NCBI GenBank assembly: GCA_944376335.1
Contig: CALWCH010000008.1
Coordinates: 1-59,809, forward strand
Direction: 5' to 3'
Length of the DNA: 59,809 nt
Origin: an uncultured Clostridia bacterium
GTDB lineage: Bacteria; Bacillota; Clostridia; Christensenellales; Borkfalkiaceae
This document shows positions 41,223 to 51,303 of the stretch, piece after piece. The stretch's first letter is position 1; each line of letters starts with the position of its first letter. The notes under the pieces are model-generated. The model saw only the letters and a list, made by a program, of their open reading frames with translations. It made no database searches and had not been told where the DNA came from. The position numbers and the translations under genes are program-made.

Positions 41223-42065
41223 TTTCGCCGTCCTCTCTTCGTAAAGTTCGTCAAACGCATATTTCTTCCCGCCCGCCTTGAGCCCGGGGAAGGTGTCGAG
41301 GCACACCGCGTGGAGGGCGGTGAAGAGATTGTCCTCGATCTGCGGATCCTTCGCCTTCAAGTTATTTATAAGTTCCTTCATCTCCTGCCGTTTGGAGCAG
41401 CCCTCGTCAAAGGCGGCGCGCTCGGTGAAGCGGCAGGCACAGCGGATAAATTCAAGCTTGTTGTACTTCGCCCACGCGACGATGTCGTCCTCCTTCACGC
41501 AGTAGAGGGGGCGCACAAGCTCCATGCCTTCAAAGTTTCGGCTCTTTATTTTGGGCATCATGCCCTGCAATTGCGCGCCGTAGAACATGCCGATGAGCGT
41601 CGTCTCGATGACGTCGTTTAAGTGATGCCCCAGCGCGATCTTATTGCACCCCAGCTCCTTCGCCTTCGCGTAGAGGTGCCCCCGCCGCATGCGCGCGCAC
41701 AGATAGCAGGGCGAATTTTCCACGCTGTCCGCCGCCGCAAAGATGTCCGAGGAGAACACGGTAAGGGGCAGCTCCAGCGTCTTTGCATTCTCTATGATGC
41801 GGTTCTTGTTTGCCTCGTTGTATCCGGGGTCCATCGCAAGAAAGACGAGCTCAAAGCGCCTCTCGCCGTATCTTTGCAAAAGCTCCATAAGCTTTGCGAG
41901 CAGCATGCTGTCCTTCCCGCCCGAAATGCACACGGCGATCCTGTCGCCCTCTTCTACGAGCGAATAGCGCTTGACCGCCTCGATGAAGGGGTGCCAAAGC
42001 TGTTTTCTGAATTTTTTTACGATGCTGCGCTCGATCTCCCCGCAGCGGGAAAGCGGTCTTGCCAT
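41208..42065 (-). CDS. TtcA-like tRNA 2-thiolation PP-loop ATPase
   Basis: 285 residues from the ATG at 42065; the earlier ATG overlaps the -10 box. The PP-loop SGGKDS activates a tRNA base with ATP. A CYLCARMRRG pair, the downstream Cys of RCACRF and LGHHLNDVIETTL are typical of the TtcA/TuiA family, which binds a 4Fe-4S cluster and makes 2-thiocytidine (position 32) in tRNA. Substrate choice within the family is uncertain. No ribosome site is visible and the -10 box ends nine bases before ATG, suggesting a leaderless mRNA. Confidence 0.82.
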   Translation of the reverse strand: MARPLSRCGEIERSIVKKFRKQLWHPFIEAVKRYSLVEEGDRIAVCISGGKDSMLLAKLMELLQRYGERRFELVFLAMDPGYNEANKNRIIENAKTLELPLTVFSSDIFAAADSVENSPCYLCARMRRGHLYAKAKELGCNKIALGHHLNDVIETTLIGMFYGAQLQGMMPKIKSRNFEGMELVRPLYCVKEDDIVAWAKYNKLEFIRCACRFTERAAFDEGCSKRQEMKELINNLKAKDPQIEDNLFTALHAVCLDTFPGLKAGGKKYAFDELYEERTAKEADD

Positions 42066-42074
42066 AGCGGGGAA

Positions 42075-42103
42075 AGCATAGCGCATTTTTACAAAATTGT
42101 CAA
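42075..42103 (-). promoter_or_regulatory. Promoter of the TtcA-like gene
   Basis: TTGACA (42103-42098), 17-nt spacer and TATGCT (42080-42075). The expected start site is within a few bases of the ATG. Confidence 0.7.
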
Positions 42104-42132
42104 TGTATTTTGCCGTTGTGCCTCGTTCCCGC

Positions 42133-42161
42133 TTGCATTTTGGGGCGATGGGTGCTATAGT
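42133..42161 (+). promoter_or_regulatory. Promoter of the SLC13-like permease
   Basis: TTGCAT at 42133-42138, 17-nt spacer and TATAGT at 42156-42161. Confidence 0.72.
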
Positions 42162-42208
42162 ATAGCCGCCCTTTTGGGAGTTCGCGGCTTGCGCCGCAGG
42201 GAGAGAAT

Positions 42209-43351
42209 ATGGAAAGTACGCGCACGCAGCGCTTTTTGCACATGGCGGGGCATCTCGCCAAAAATAACGTCGTACTCATCGTCGCCGTCGTCGCGGCGGC
42301 AGTCACCTGTTTCTTCGTGCCGTTCGACGAGGAATACCTTGGCTACTTCGATTGGAGCACGCTCGCCTGTCTCTTTTCAACGCTCGCCGTCGTCGCCGCG
42401 TTCAAAAATATCCGCTTCTTCGTCTGGCTGGCAGACCTCATCGTGCGCCGCTTCAAGAATATGCGCAACATTGCCCTCGCGCTCGTCTTTGTCACCTTCT
42501 TCGGCTCGATGGTCATGGCGAACGACATGGCGCTCGTCACCTTCCTGCCCCTCGGCTACTTCGTGCTCGACTCCTGCGGCAAGAAAAAGCAGATGGCGTT
42601 CGTCTTTATCATGCAGAACATCGCCGCCAACCTCGGCGGCATGCTCACCCCCTTCGGCAACCCGCAGAATTTGTATCTCTATTCCTATTTCTCTATCCCG
42701 ACGGGCGAATTCTTCACCATCATGGCGCTTCCCTTTGCGGCGGCATTCGTGATGATCTTAGGGGTCTGCCTCTTTGTAAAGCCCGAGCCCGCAGAGCTCA
42801 AAGGCGTGCCCGAAAGGGCGCCCTCCTTATGGCGCTCCGCCGTCTACGGCCTTTTATTCGCACTCTCCCTTCTCATCGTGTTCCGCGTCTTTCCGTATTA
42901 TTACGGCCTCGCCGCCGTCATCCTCGCCCTGCTCATTTTAGATTGGCGCGCCCTTGTGCATGTCGATTATTCCCTGCTCTTAACCTTCTGCGCCTTCTTC
43001 GTCTTTTCGGGGAATTTAGCCCGCATCCCCGCGGTGGAACAAACGCTCGGCGCACTCGTCGAGAAGGACCCGCTCGCCGTCGGCGTTTTGTCCTGTCAAG
43101 TGATTTCGAATGTGCCCTCGTCGGTGCTGCTTTCCAAGTTTACGGAGAACTACCCCGCCCTTCTCATCGCCGTGAACGCGGGCGGCCTCGGCACACCCAT
43201 TGCCTCGCTTGCGAGCCTCATCACGCTGAACACCTACCGCCGCATGCTCCCCGGGCAGACGGGAAAATACATCATAAAATTTCTTCTTTATAACTTCGCC
43301 TTTTTGCTCGTCCTCGTGGGCGTGGGATATTTGACGCTACTTCTGTTTTAG
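42209..43351 (+). CDS. SLC13/ArsB-NhaD superfamily permease
   Basis: 380 residues with about ten hydrophobic helices. MANDMALVTFLPLGYFVLD and GGMLTPFGNPQNLYLY form the first conserved half; SNVPSSVLLSKFT and GGLGTPIASLASLI form the second. These paired motifs mark the ion-transporter superfamily (NhaD, ArsB, DASS). Substrates in the family are dicarboxylates, arsenite or Na+/H+; none can be fixed here. CAGGGAGAG lies before ATG. The stop is followed at once by structured element E2. Confidence 0.85.
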   Translation: MESTRTQRFLHMAGHLAKNNVVLIVAVVAAAVTCFFVPFDEEYLGYFDWSTLACLFSTLAVVAAFKNIRFFVWLADLIVRRFKNMRNIALALVFVTFFGSMVMANDMALVTFLPLGYFVLDSCGKKKQMAFVFIMQNIAANLGGMLTPFGNPQNLYLYSYFSIPTGEFFTIMALPFAAAFVMILGVCLFVKPEPAELKGVPERAPSLWRSAVYGLLFALSLLIVFRVFPYYYGLAAVILALLILDWRALVHVDYSLLLTFCAFFVFSGNLARIPAVEQTLGALVEKDPLAVGVLSCQVISNVPSSVLLSKFTENYPALLIAVNAGGLGTPIASLASLITLNTYRRMLPGQTGKYIIKFLLYNFAFLLVLVGVGYLTLLLF

Positions 43352-43668
43352 GTTCACACATTTTTCCGCGAACTGACGCGGAAAAATGTCGTGAGTGGAG
43401 AAAAACCCAATGCACGCTTCGCTGACATTCGGTTTTTCTCGATGGCGCGCGGATGGCAACAATCAGAATGCGCGCCATCTCACTTTTCCGCAGAAGCCCT
43501 AAGCATAGGGCAAATTGAGTCCTTCAGCGGAGGGGAACCCTCCTCGAAGCATGATTTTAGAACGGCGGGAGGGCAACCCTCCTTGCAGAATTATTTTAGG
43601 AAGCAGTTGTTTGTTTGGCGAATCACTGCGCAAAAGCGTGGTTTTGCTTGCAGAGTTCATTTAGGGAA
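43352..43668 (+). repeat. Structured intergenic element, copy E2
   Basis: It begins one base after the permease stop, in the permease orientation. Parts in order: GTTCAC; HP0 (43358-43370 with 43377-43389) closed by GTGA; HP1 GAGAAAAACC/GGTTTTTCTC (43398-43440); HP2 GATGGCGCGC/GCGCGCCATC (43441-43479); a junction with small hairpin GCCCTA-AGCA-TAGGGC (43496-43511) then CAAATTGAG; then double-stem units at about 43522-43549, 43565-43588 and 43625-43655, with inner stems GGAGGG/CCCTCC twice and GCAAAA/TTTTGC once. HP2, junction hairpin and inner stems differ from E1 in sequence but keep pairing. Confidence 0.7.
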
Positions 43669-43733
43669 CGCCCGTCAGTTGACGAGCGTTTGCGATTTCA
43701 TCGTATCATCGTAAAAATATTTTTCCTGAATGG

Positions 43734-43762
43734 TTGACACTTTTAGAATTTGGTGATAAAAT
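43734..43762 (+). promoter_or_regulatory. Promoter of the putative antitoxin RNA
   Basis: TTGACA at 43734-43739, 17-nt spacer, TAAAAT at 43757-43762; RNA start near 43768. Confidence 0.82.
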
Positions 43763-43767
43763 AAAGG

Positions 43768-43860
43768 AGCAACAGAGGGATACCGTTCAGCGGTTAGCCC
43801 GAGTTCATGTAAAAATAACCGACCTCGAGGTTACCGAATTCTAAGGGCGGTTATTTTTTT
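43768..43860 (+). ncRNA. Putative type I antitoxin RNA
   Basis: About 93 nt from the promoter start to a terminator hairpin (AAATAACCG at 43813-43821 with CGGTTATTT at 43848-43856, then T). The hairpin contains the palindrome ACCTCGAGGT, and its 3' arm overlaps the end of the opposing small ORF. Its 5' end (AGCAACAGAG, then GCGGTTAGCCC) nearly repeats the 5' end of the convergent transcript. No open frame with a ribosome site is present. By layout it is a cis-antisense RNA acting on the 3' end of the small mRNA. Confidence 0.62.
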
Positions 43861-43955
43861 ATAATCAAATAGATTTTGTCCTTTGTTACTCTAAAAGAGA
43901 TGACAATGCCTTCTTCCACCAAAAGCTGAAGAAGGTACAGGATAAACAAATCCAT
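43851..43955 (-). CDS. 34-residue putative type I toxin peptide
   Basis: Too short for ordinary gene calling. ATG at 43955 follows AAGGGGGTGATC, a very strong ribosome site. The peptide starts MDLFILYLLQLLVEEGIVIS and ends in a basic KDKIYLIIKK, so it has a short hydrophobic stretch and a positive tail. It has its own consensus promoter (44038-44066), a leader of about 75 bases and a terminator shared with the convergent RNA. A membrane-active toxin of the TxpA/Bsr kind is inferred from layout, not from a named family match. Confidence 0.65.
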   Translation of the reverse strand: MDLFILYLLQLLVEEGIVISFRVTKDKIYLIIKK

Positions 43956-44037
43956 AAGATCACCCCCTTATAAGGAAATTACTCATAATTTCCCCCAAGG
44001 GGCTAACCGCCTACGGCTTCTCTGTTGCTTAGCTCTT

Positions 44038-44066
44038 ATTATAGCATAAAAAAACGCAATCGTCAA
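44038..44066 (-). promoter_or_regulatory. Promoter of the putative toxin mRNA
   Basis: TTGACG (44066-44061), 17-nt spacer and TATAAT (44043-44038); start near 44031, giving RNA beginning GCTAAGCAACAGAG. Confidence 0.82.
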
Positions 44067-44100
44067 TAAGTTCGCGAAAATTTTTAAGTTTACGAACCGG

Positions 44101-44185
44101 CAATACACCGCCGCGCAGTTGCGCGGCGGTGCTTTCCTCAAATCACGACATTTTTCCGCGTCAGTTCGCGGAAAAATGTGTGAAC
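44101..44185 (-). repeat. Structured intergenic element, copy E4 (5' part only)
   Basis: On the minus strand: GTTCAC, HP0 with the same arms as E2/E3 (ACATTTTTCCGCG), GTGATTTGAGG and a 12-bp CACCGCCGCGCA hairpin in the HP1 position. HP2 and the tandem units are missing. It lies just upstream of the toxin promoter. Confidence 0.6.
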
Positions 44186-44349
44186 TGATCGGCGGGGATA
44201 CTTCGCGCAAAGGGCGGCAGCGCTTTTTTCGGGCTTTTTCGCGTGCGCTCGTGCCATCGCTGCGCGATGGGGCGCCCCAAGGGCACCTATCCCCATGCCG
44301 GGGAAAGCGCTCTCTCCGGCAATACACTGCCGCGCGTTTGCGCGGCAGT

Positions 44350-44366
44350 GTGCACCCGGCGGGGAT
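44350..44366 (+). repeat. 17-base copy of the tRNA-Arg 3' end
   Basis: GTGCACCCGGCGGGGAT is identical to 44717-44733, inside the tRNA-Arg gene (acceptor and T-stem). The following ATACTTCG recurs after GGCGGGG at 44191-44205. It may be a trace of past integration at the tRNA. Confidence 0.5.
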
Positions 44367-44394
44367 ACTTCGTGCCGAGCGAAACGACATTATA

Positions 44395-46565
<2,171 letters not shown>

Positions 46566-46571
<6 letters not shown>

Positions 46572-46595
46572 AAATCATCTCACCCGTCCATAACC
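46566..46595 (+). promoter_or_regulatory. Putative forespore (sigma F/G type) promoter of spoIIR
   Basis: GTATA at 46566-46570, 18 bases, then CATAACC at 46589-46595. The same GTATA-N18-CATAA arrangement occurs before the SpoIIQ-like gene (53382-53411). In B. subtilis spoIIR is sigma F dependent. Confidence 0.55.
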
Positions 46596-46621
46596 TTCGC
46601 GAAAACAAGCGGAGGTTTTTT
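46592..46621 (+). terminator. Terminator of mnmA-grpB whose 3' arm holds the spoIIR ribosome site
   Basis: AACCTTCGC (46592-46600) pairs with GCGGAGGTT (46609-46617, one G-T), then TTTTT. GGAGGT in the 3' arm is the only ribosome site for the ATG at 46623. RNA started from the promoter at 46566-46595 would begin inside the hairpin and leave the site free. Confidence 0.7.
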
Positions 46622-46622
46622 C

Positions 46623-47147
46623 ATGAAAAAGTTCTTTCTCTGCACCCTTCTTTCGGCGCTTCTCTTCGGGCTCGTCTTTACCTTCGGCAACACGGGTAAA
46701 GCGGAGGACCCCGCTTCCTACCTGCGTCTCCACATCCGCGCCAACTCCAATTCGGAGGAGGACCAAGCCGTCAAATACCTCGTGCGCGATGCGCTCACCG
46801 CCTGGCTCACGCCCCTCGTCGCGGAGGCGGGCAGCAAGCAGGAAGCGCTCTCCCTCGTTCAGAGCAATCTCGACGAAGCGGAGCGCATCGCCGAAGCCGT
46901 CCTCCTTCAAAACGGCTTTTCGTACGGTGCGGAGGCAAAGCTCACGAAAGAAGAGTTCCCCACGCGCGTCTACGAGGGCGCGACCCTCCCCGCAGGCGTG
47001 TACGACGCCTTCATCCTGGAGCTCGGCGAGGGCGCGGGCGACAACTGGTGGTGCGTCGTCTATCCGCCCCTCTGCTTTGCGGGCGGGGAGACGGATATCG
47101 TCTACAAGAGCAAAATTTTAGAGATCATCCGCGCCTTCTTTGCATAA
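46623..47147 (+). CDS. spoIIR: Stage II sporulation protein R
   Basis: 174 residues. A signal-like helix at 4-22 is followed by the family core [19 protein letters not shown] (34-52), [22 protein letters not shown] and [13 protein letters not shown]. SpoIIR is made in the forespore, exported to the space between the membranes and triggers processing of pro-sigma E in the mother cell. It marks the organism as a likely spore former. Followed by sleB and ypeB. Confidence 0.93.
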   Translation: MKKFFLCTLLSALLFGLVFTFGNTGKAEDPASYLRLHIRANSNSEEDQAVKYLVRDALTAWLTPLVAEAGSKQEALSLVQSNLDEAERIAEAVLLQNGFSYGAEAKLTKEEFPTRVYEGATLPAGVYDAFILELGEGAGDNWWCVVYPPLCFAGGETDIVYKSKILEIIRAFFA

Positions 47148-47187
47148 AAGCCGCCCCTTTTACAGACATTGTCTGTGGGAGGAAATC

Positions 47188-47904
47188 ATGAAGAAGCAAT
47201 TACTCATCGGGGCGCTGGCGCTCGCGCTCACCTTCGGGGCGGTGTGCCCCGCGGCGGCAGCCGCGTGCGCGTCCGCATCCGTTTCGGAAGAGGCCGTCTT
47301 AGCGGCAGTCCTTCGGCAGGGCTCCACGGGCGGCGAGGTCAAGGAGGTGCAGCGCCGTCTCAAGAATTGGGGCTACTATTCGGGCGCGGTGGACGGCATC
47401 TTCGGCTCGGGCACAAGGAAGGCGGTCATCTCCTTTCAGAAGAAGAACGGTCTCACGGCGGACGGCATCGTGGGCAAGGCGACGTATAAGGCGCTCGGCA
47501 TGACGGATTCATACAACGCCCTTGTAAACGGCTCATCCTCGGGCGGGGCGAGCTCGTCCGACCTCTATCTTCTCGCCAAGACCATCTACGCCGAGGGCCG
47601 CGGCGAACCCTACACGGGGCAGGTCGCCATCGGCGCGGTGATCTTAAACAGGGTGAGAAGCTCGTCCTTCCCCAACACGGTGGCGGGCGTCGTCTATCAG
47701 CCGGGCGCCTTCACGGCGGTCTCGGACGGGCAGATCAATTTAGAGCCCAACCAGACGGCGTACAACGCCGCGCGGGACGCACTCGGCGGCTGGGACCCTT
47801 CTTACGGGAGCCTCTACTACTACAACCCCGCCATCGCGACGAGCTCGTGGATCTTTTCCCGCCCGACCGTCACGGTGATCGGCAATCACGTCTTTGCAAA
47901 ATAA
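47188..47904 (+). CDS. sleB: Spore cortex-lytic enzyme SleB
   Basis: 238 residues from the ATG at 47188 (GGGAGGAAAT upstream). A signal peptide (1-27, AAAACA) is followed by a peptidoglycan-binding domain (about 45-105, [20 protein letters not shown]) and a Hydrolase_2 transglycosylase domain (about 125-238, [23 protein letters not shown]) with the catalytic Glu in YAEGRGE. It degrades spore cortex during germination. YpeB, needed for its stability in B. subtilis, follows in an operon. Confidence 0.93.
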   Translation: MKKQLLIGALALALTFGAVCPAAAAACASASVSEEAVLAAVLRQGSTGGEVKEVQRRLKNWGYYSGAVDGIFGSGTRKAVISFQKKNGLTADGIVGKATYKALGMTDSYNALVNGSSSGGASSSDLYLLAKTIYAEGRGEPYTGQVAIGAVILNRVRSSSFPNTVAGVVYQPGAFTAVSDGQINLEPNQTAYNAARDALGGWDPSYGSLYYYNPAIATSSWIFSRPTVTVIGNHVFAK

Positions 47905-47917
47905 AAGGAGGGAGCTT

Positions 47918-49522
47918 ATGGACGAAAACATTTCAAGCGGCGCCGAGAAGGTGGAGCGCATCGCCGCTGAGGAAGCGGAACGGCGGCATGCCGACGAGCG
48001 CGTGGAAGCCGCCAAGGCGCGGGAGCGCGCCGCCCTCGAAGCGGCAGAGGGGCAGGAGGCAAAACAGCGCCAAAAGGCGCAGGAAAAGAAGCAGAACCTT
48101 GCGGAACGGGCAGTGCGCCGCGAGGAACGGGAAGAGGAGCGCATGCAGAAGATGCAGGCGCGGGAAGAAAAGCGCGAAAAGAGGCGCAAGGAGCGCAAAC
48201 AGCGCGGCTCGGGCGGCGTGGGCGGCTGGATCGCGGCGGTCGTCTCACTCGGCGTTGCCTGTCTCACGCTGGCGGCGGTCGTCACGGCGGGCAGCTATCG
48301 CATGCAGGAGCTGGAAGGGCGCATGGAGAGCGCCGCGCAGGAACTTGTCTTTGAGATGGCGGAAGCGTCCGAGGCAATGGATATGAGCCTTGCAAAATTG
48401 CGCGTCTCGGAAGGCAGGAGCGAACAGCGCCGCCTCTTAACGGAACTTGCCGTCAATTGCGCCCTCTTCGAGAGTGCGCTCGAAAAACTCCCCTTAAATG
48501 AGAGCGAGAGCCGCGAACTCTCTTCCTTTATCAACCGCACGGGCGCGTACGCAAAGCTGCTCTTGGAGCGGCTGAACGCGGGCGGTACCCTTCAGGAGCG
48601 CGAGGCGGCGACGCTCGACTATCTCCACGCCGTCAACGCACGGCTGCTCTCAGCCTTGGGCGAGGCGGAGCATCACCTCTCCCGCGAGGAACTTGCCGCC
48701 TTCTTCAAGGGGGAGCACGAGGGCATGCACGCCGCCTTTGAAGAGATGGCTGCCTTCACGAAAACGGAAGGGGAGGGGCTCGTCGAGCCGCCCTTCGCGG
48801 GGGCGGGCAACGTGCACGAAAACCGCCTTTCGGGGGGTGATCTCACCGAGAAGGAAGCCGTCGAACGCGCCAAGCAGTATCTGAGCGGCTATCACATTCA
48901 GGAAGCGCATTGCACGGGGGAGGCGCGCCTCGGGGATGCCGTTCTCTTCAGCATCGCCCTCTCGGACGGGGAGACGCAATACGACTGCGCCATCGCAAAA
49001 AAGGACGGCTCGCTCGTCTACTTCTCGGCGGCAGCCGCCTGCGGGGAGCAGAACTTCGACCTCGAGGCCTGTAAAGCCCTCGCCCTCAACTTCCTCAAAG
49101 ACATCGGCATCAAAAATGTCGAGGCAGTTTGGGCGTCCGAGGCGGGCGGCACCGCAGAGCTTGCCTTCGTGCCCGTACAGGAGAACGTCCGCCTCTATTC
49201 CGACCTCGTCCGCGTCCGCGTGTGCGAGAGCGAAGGCCGCGTCGTCGGCGTCGATGCCGTGCAGTACCGCCTCAACCACAGGGAGCGTACCCTCAAAAGC
49301 GCAAAGAGCGCGGAAGCCATCGGGGCGTATCTCTCGCCCCGCCTCACGGTGGAGGCGGCGCACCTCGCCCTTATCCCCTTCGGCAGGGAAGAACGTCTCG
49401 CCTACGAATTTTCCTGCACCTTCGGGGAAGAGCAGTTTATCGCCTTTCTCGATGCCGTAAGCGGCGAAGAACTCGCCCTCTTCGAAGTCTTGTCGGGCGA
49501 GGGCGGCAGCTTTTTCAGATGA
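47918..49522 (+). CDS. ypeB: Germination protein YpeB with an unusual N-terminal charged extension
   Basis: 534 residues from the ATG at 47918 (AAAGGAGGG upstream). Residues 1-98 are almost entirely Glu/Arg/Lys/Ala, predicted coiled coil, followed by one membrane helix (about 101-125). The outer part has a helical region and PepSY-like modules near the C-terminus (YSDLVRVRVCESEGRVVGVDAVQY and similar). YpeB protects and places SleB in the spore. Known YpeB proteins begin close to the membrane helix, so the long cytoplasmic coiled coil is odd. Confidence 0.85.
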   Translation: MDENISSGAEKVERIAAEEAERRHADERVEAAKARERAALEAAEGQEAKQRQKAQEKKQNLAERAVRREEREEERMQKMQAREEKREKRRKERKQRGSGGVGGWIAAVVSLGVACLTLAAVVTAGSYRMQELEGRMESAAQELVFEMAEASEAMDMSLAKLRVSEGRSEQRRLLTELAVNCALFESALEKLPLNESESRELSSFINRTGAYAKLLLERLNAGGTLQEREAATLDYLHAVNARLLSALGEAEHHLSREELAAFFKGEHEGMHAAFEEMAAFTKTEGEGLVEPPFAGAGNVHENRLSGGDLTEKEAVERAKQYLSGYHIQEAHCTGEARLGDAVLFSIALSDGETQYDCAIAKKDGSLVYFSAAAACGEQNFDLEACKALALNFLKDIGIKNVEAVWASEAGGTAELAFVPVQENVRLYSDLVRVRVCESEGRVVGVDAVQYRLNHRERTLKSAKSAEAIGAYLSPRLTVEAAHLALIPFGREERLAYEFSCTFGEEQFIAFLDAVSGEELALFEVLSGEGGSFFR

Positions 49523-49544
49523 GCCCCCGCAAAGGCAGCGTTTT

Positions 49545-49588
49545 GGGGCGGCGGCGGGCAAATGCCCGCCGCCGCCCCGTAAAATTTT
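49545..49588 (+). terminator. Terminator of sleB-ypeB
   Basis: A perfect 16-bp stem (49545-49560 with 49563-49578) with a 2-nt loop, then GTAAAATTTT. Confidence 0.85.
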
Positions 49589-49589
49589 A

Positions 49590-49634
49590 GGCGCGCGGAA
49601 AGTCCTTGACTTTCCGCGCGCCAAGCCATATAAT
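49590..49634 (+). promoter_or_regulatory. prmA promoter embedded in a 14-bp palindrome
   Basis: TTGACT at 49606-49611, 17-nt spacer and TATAAT at 49629-49634. The -35 box lies at the loop of a perfect inverted repeat (49590-49603 with 49609-49622). The start site should fall on or next to the ATG at 49642. Confidence 0.75.
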
Positions 49635-49641
49635 AAAGGCT

Positions 49642-50586
49642 ATGAAATACATCGAACTCACCGTACATACCGCCACCGAGGGGAGCGAGCTCGTCGCCGA
49701 CGCGATGTGGGCGTACTCTCCCTACGGCGTCACCGTCTGCGACGCGCAGGACGCCGCCGCCCTTGCAAAGGACAGTACCGTCTTCTGGGACTATATGGAC
49801 GACAGCGTGGAGACGAAGAACCGCGACGTCCTCGTCAAGTGCTATTTGGAGCCCGCCGAAGCGGACGAGAAGATCAAGCTCATCTTAAATGAGATATCCT
49901 CCCGCAAGCAGCTCTCCGAAGGGCTCATCGACTTCGGCACGCTCGAAGACACCAAGCGCGTCATCGAGGGCGACGACTGGATCGACGTTTGGAAAAAGCA
50001 CTTCCGCCCCATCCATTTGGGGCGCATCGTCGTCGTGCCCGAGTGGATCGACTACACAAAGGAGGCGGGCGAACACGTCGTCCTGCTCGATTCTAACATG
50101 GCATTCGGCACGGGCGAACACGAGACGACCTCGATGTGCGTCGAACTTCTGCAAGAGTACTTAAAGGAAGGGGATACCGTGCTCGACGTCGGCTGCGGCA
50201 GCGGCATTTTGGGCATCGCCGCGGCAAAGCTGGGGGCAAAGCGCTGCTATCTCTCCGATTTGGACCCCATCGCCGTCGAAAGCGCCGAACACAACTGCGC
50301 CTTAAACAACGTCGAGGACGTGACGCGCGTCACGCTTTCCGACCTTCTTTCGGAGTCCTCCGTCACGGCAGACATCATCCTCGCCAACATCACCGCGGAA
50401 GTTCTCTCCCTTCTCGCGCCCTCCATCCCCGCGCACTTGAAGGCGGGCGGCACGCTCATTTTGAGCGGCATCATCGAAAGCAGGCTTGCGCTCGTCAAAG
50501 AAAAATACGCCGCCGTCGGGCTTTCCCTCAAGCAAGAGCACCGCAAGGGCGAATGGTACGCGCTCGTCTTCTCGCGGGAGGCTTAA
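49642..50586 (+). CDS. prmA: Ribosomal protein L11 methyltransferase
   Basis: 314 residues. The N-terminal domain recognises L11; the SAM-binding core has MAFGTGEHETTSMC (about 153-166), VLDVGCGSGILGIAAAKLG (about 180-198) and the NPPY-like motif ILANITAEVL. It trimethylates L11, whose gene rplK is also in this window 9 kb downstream. Promoter and start codon are only seven bases apart. The next gene begins at the base after the stop. Confidence 0.95.
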   Translation: MKYIELTVHTATEGSELVADAMWAYSPYGVTVCDAQDAAALAKDSTVFWDYMDDSVETKNRDVLVKCYLEPAEADEKIKLILNEISSRKQLSEGLIDFGTLEDTKRVIEGDDWIDVWKKHFRPIHLGRIVVVPEWIDYTKEAGEHVVLLDSNMAFGTGEHETTSMCVELLQEYLKEGDTVLDVGCGSGILGIAAAKLGAKRCYLSDLDPIAVESAEHNCALNNVEDVTRVTLSDLLSESSVTADIILANITAEVLSLLAPSIPAHLKAGGTLILSGIIESRLALVKEKYAAVGLSLKQEHRKGEWYALVFSREA

Positions 50587-51303
50587 ATGGCTGCCCCCAA
50601 GCGATTTTTCGTCGAACATATTTCCGAGGAAGTGACTTTAACGGGCGAGGAATTCCGCCACGCCTCGCAGGTGCTGCGCTTAAAAGTGGGCGACGAAGTC
50701 ACCCTCTTGGATGGCAGCGGGTATGAATATTCCGCCGTCATCGCAAGCGCCCAAAAGCGGGAGATGCTGCTCTCCGTCCGCGAAGGGCACCTCTCTTCCC
50801 GCGAACCCAAAACAAACGTCACCCTTCTCTTCGGGGCGCTCAAAGGGGATAAGTCCGAGCTCGTCGTCCAAAAGGCGGTGGAGCTGGGCGTTGCGAAAAT
50901 CGGGCTCTTTTTATCCCGCTTTAGCTCCGTCTCCTTCGGGGAGAACAAATTAGAGAGGCTCAACCGCGTTGCCAAGGAGGCCGCCAAGCAGTGCCTTCGC
51001 GCCCGCGTGCCCGAAATTGCGCTCTACAATGACCTTCCAAGCGCCCTTGCCTCCGCGCAAACGGCGCAAAACAAGCTGTTTGCCTGTGAGTTTTTGGAGA
51101 GCGGCAGCCCCCCGCCCCTCACCCTCTCGGGGGAGACGGCGCTCGTCATCGGCAGCGAGGGCGGCTTCTCGCGCGAGGAATACGAAGAGGCGCTCGCCCT
51201 CGGCTTTCAAGGCGTTACCCTCGGCAGCCGCATCCTGCGCGCCGAGACGGCTTCGATCGCCCTTCTCTCCGTCGCCATGCGCGCATTGGGGGAATGGGCA
51301 TGA
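50587..51303 (+). CDS. rsmE: 16S rRNA (uracil1498-N3)-methyltransferase
   Basis: 238 residues. It begins immediately after the prmA stop. An N-terminal PUA-like domain (RFFVEHISEE...GEEFRHASQVLRLKVGD) precedes a SPOUT/trefoil-knot domain with IGSEGGFSREEYEEAL and LGSRILRAETA, the SAM-binding knot. prmA-rsmE-mtaB order is common in Firmicutes. The stop overlaps mtaB (ATGA). Confidence 0.94.
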   Translation: MAAPKRFFVEHISEEVTLTGEEFRHASQVLRLKVGDEVTLLDGSGYEYSAVIASAQKREMLLSVREGHLSSREPKTNVTLLFGALKGDKSELVVQKAVELGVAKIGLFLSRFSSVSFGENKLERLNRVAKEAAKQCLRARVPEIALYNDLPSALASAQTAQNKLFACEFLESGSPPPLTLSGETALVIGSEGGFSREEYEEALALGFQGVTLGSRILRAETASIALLSVAMRALGEWA

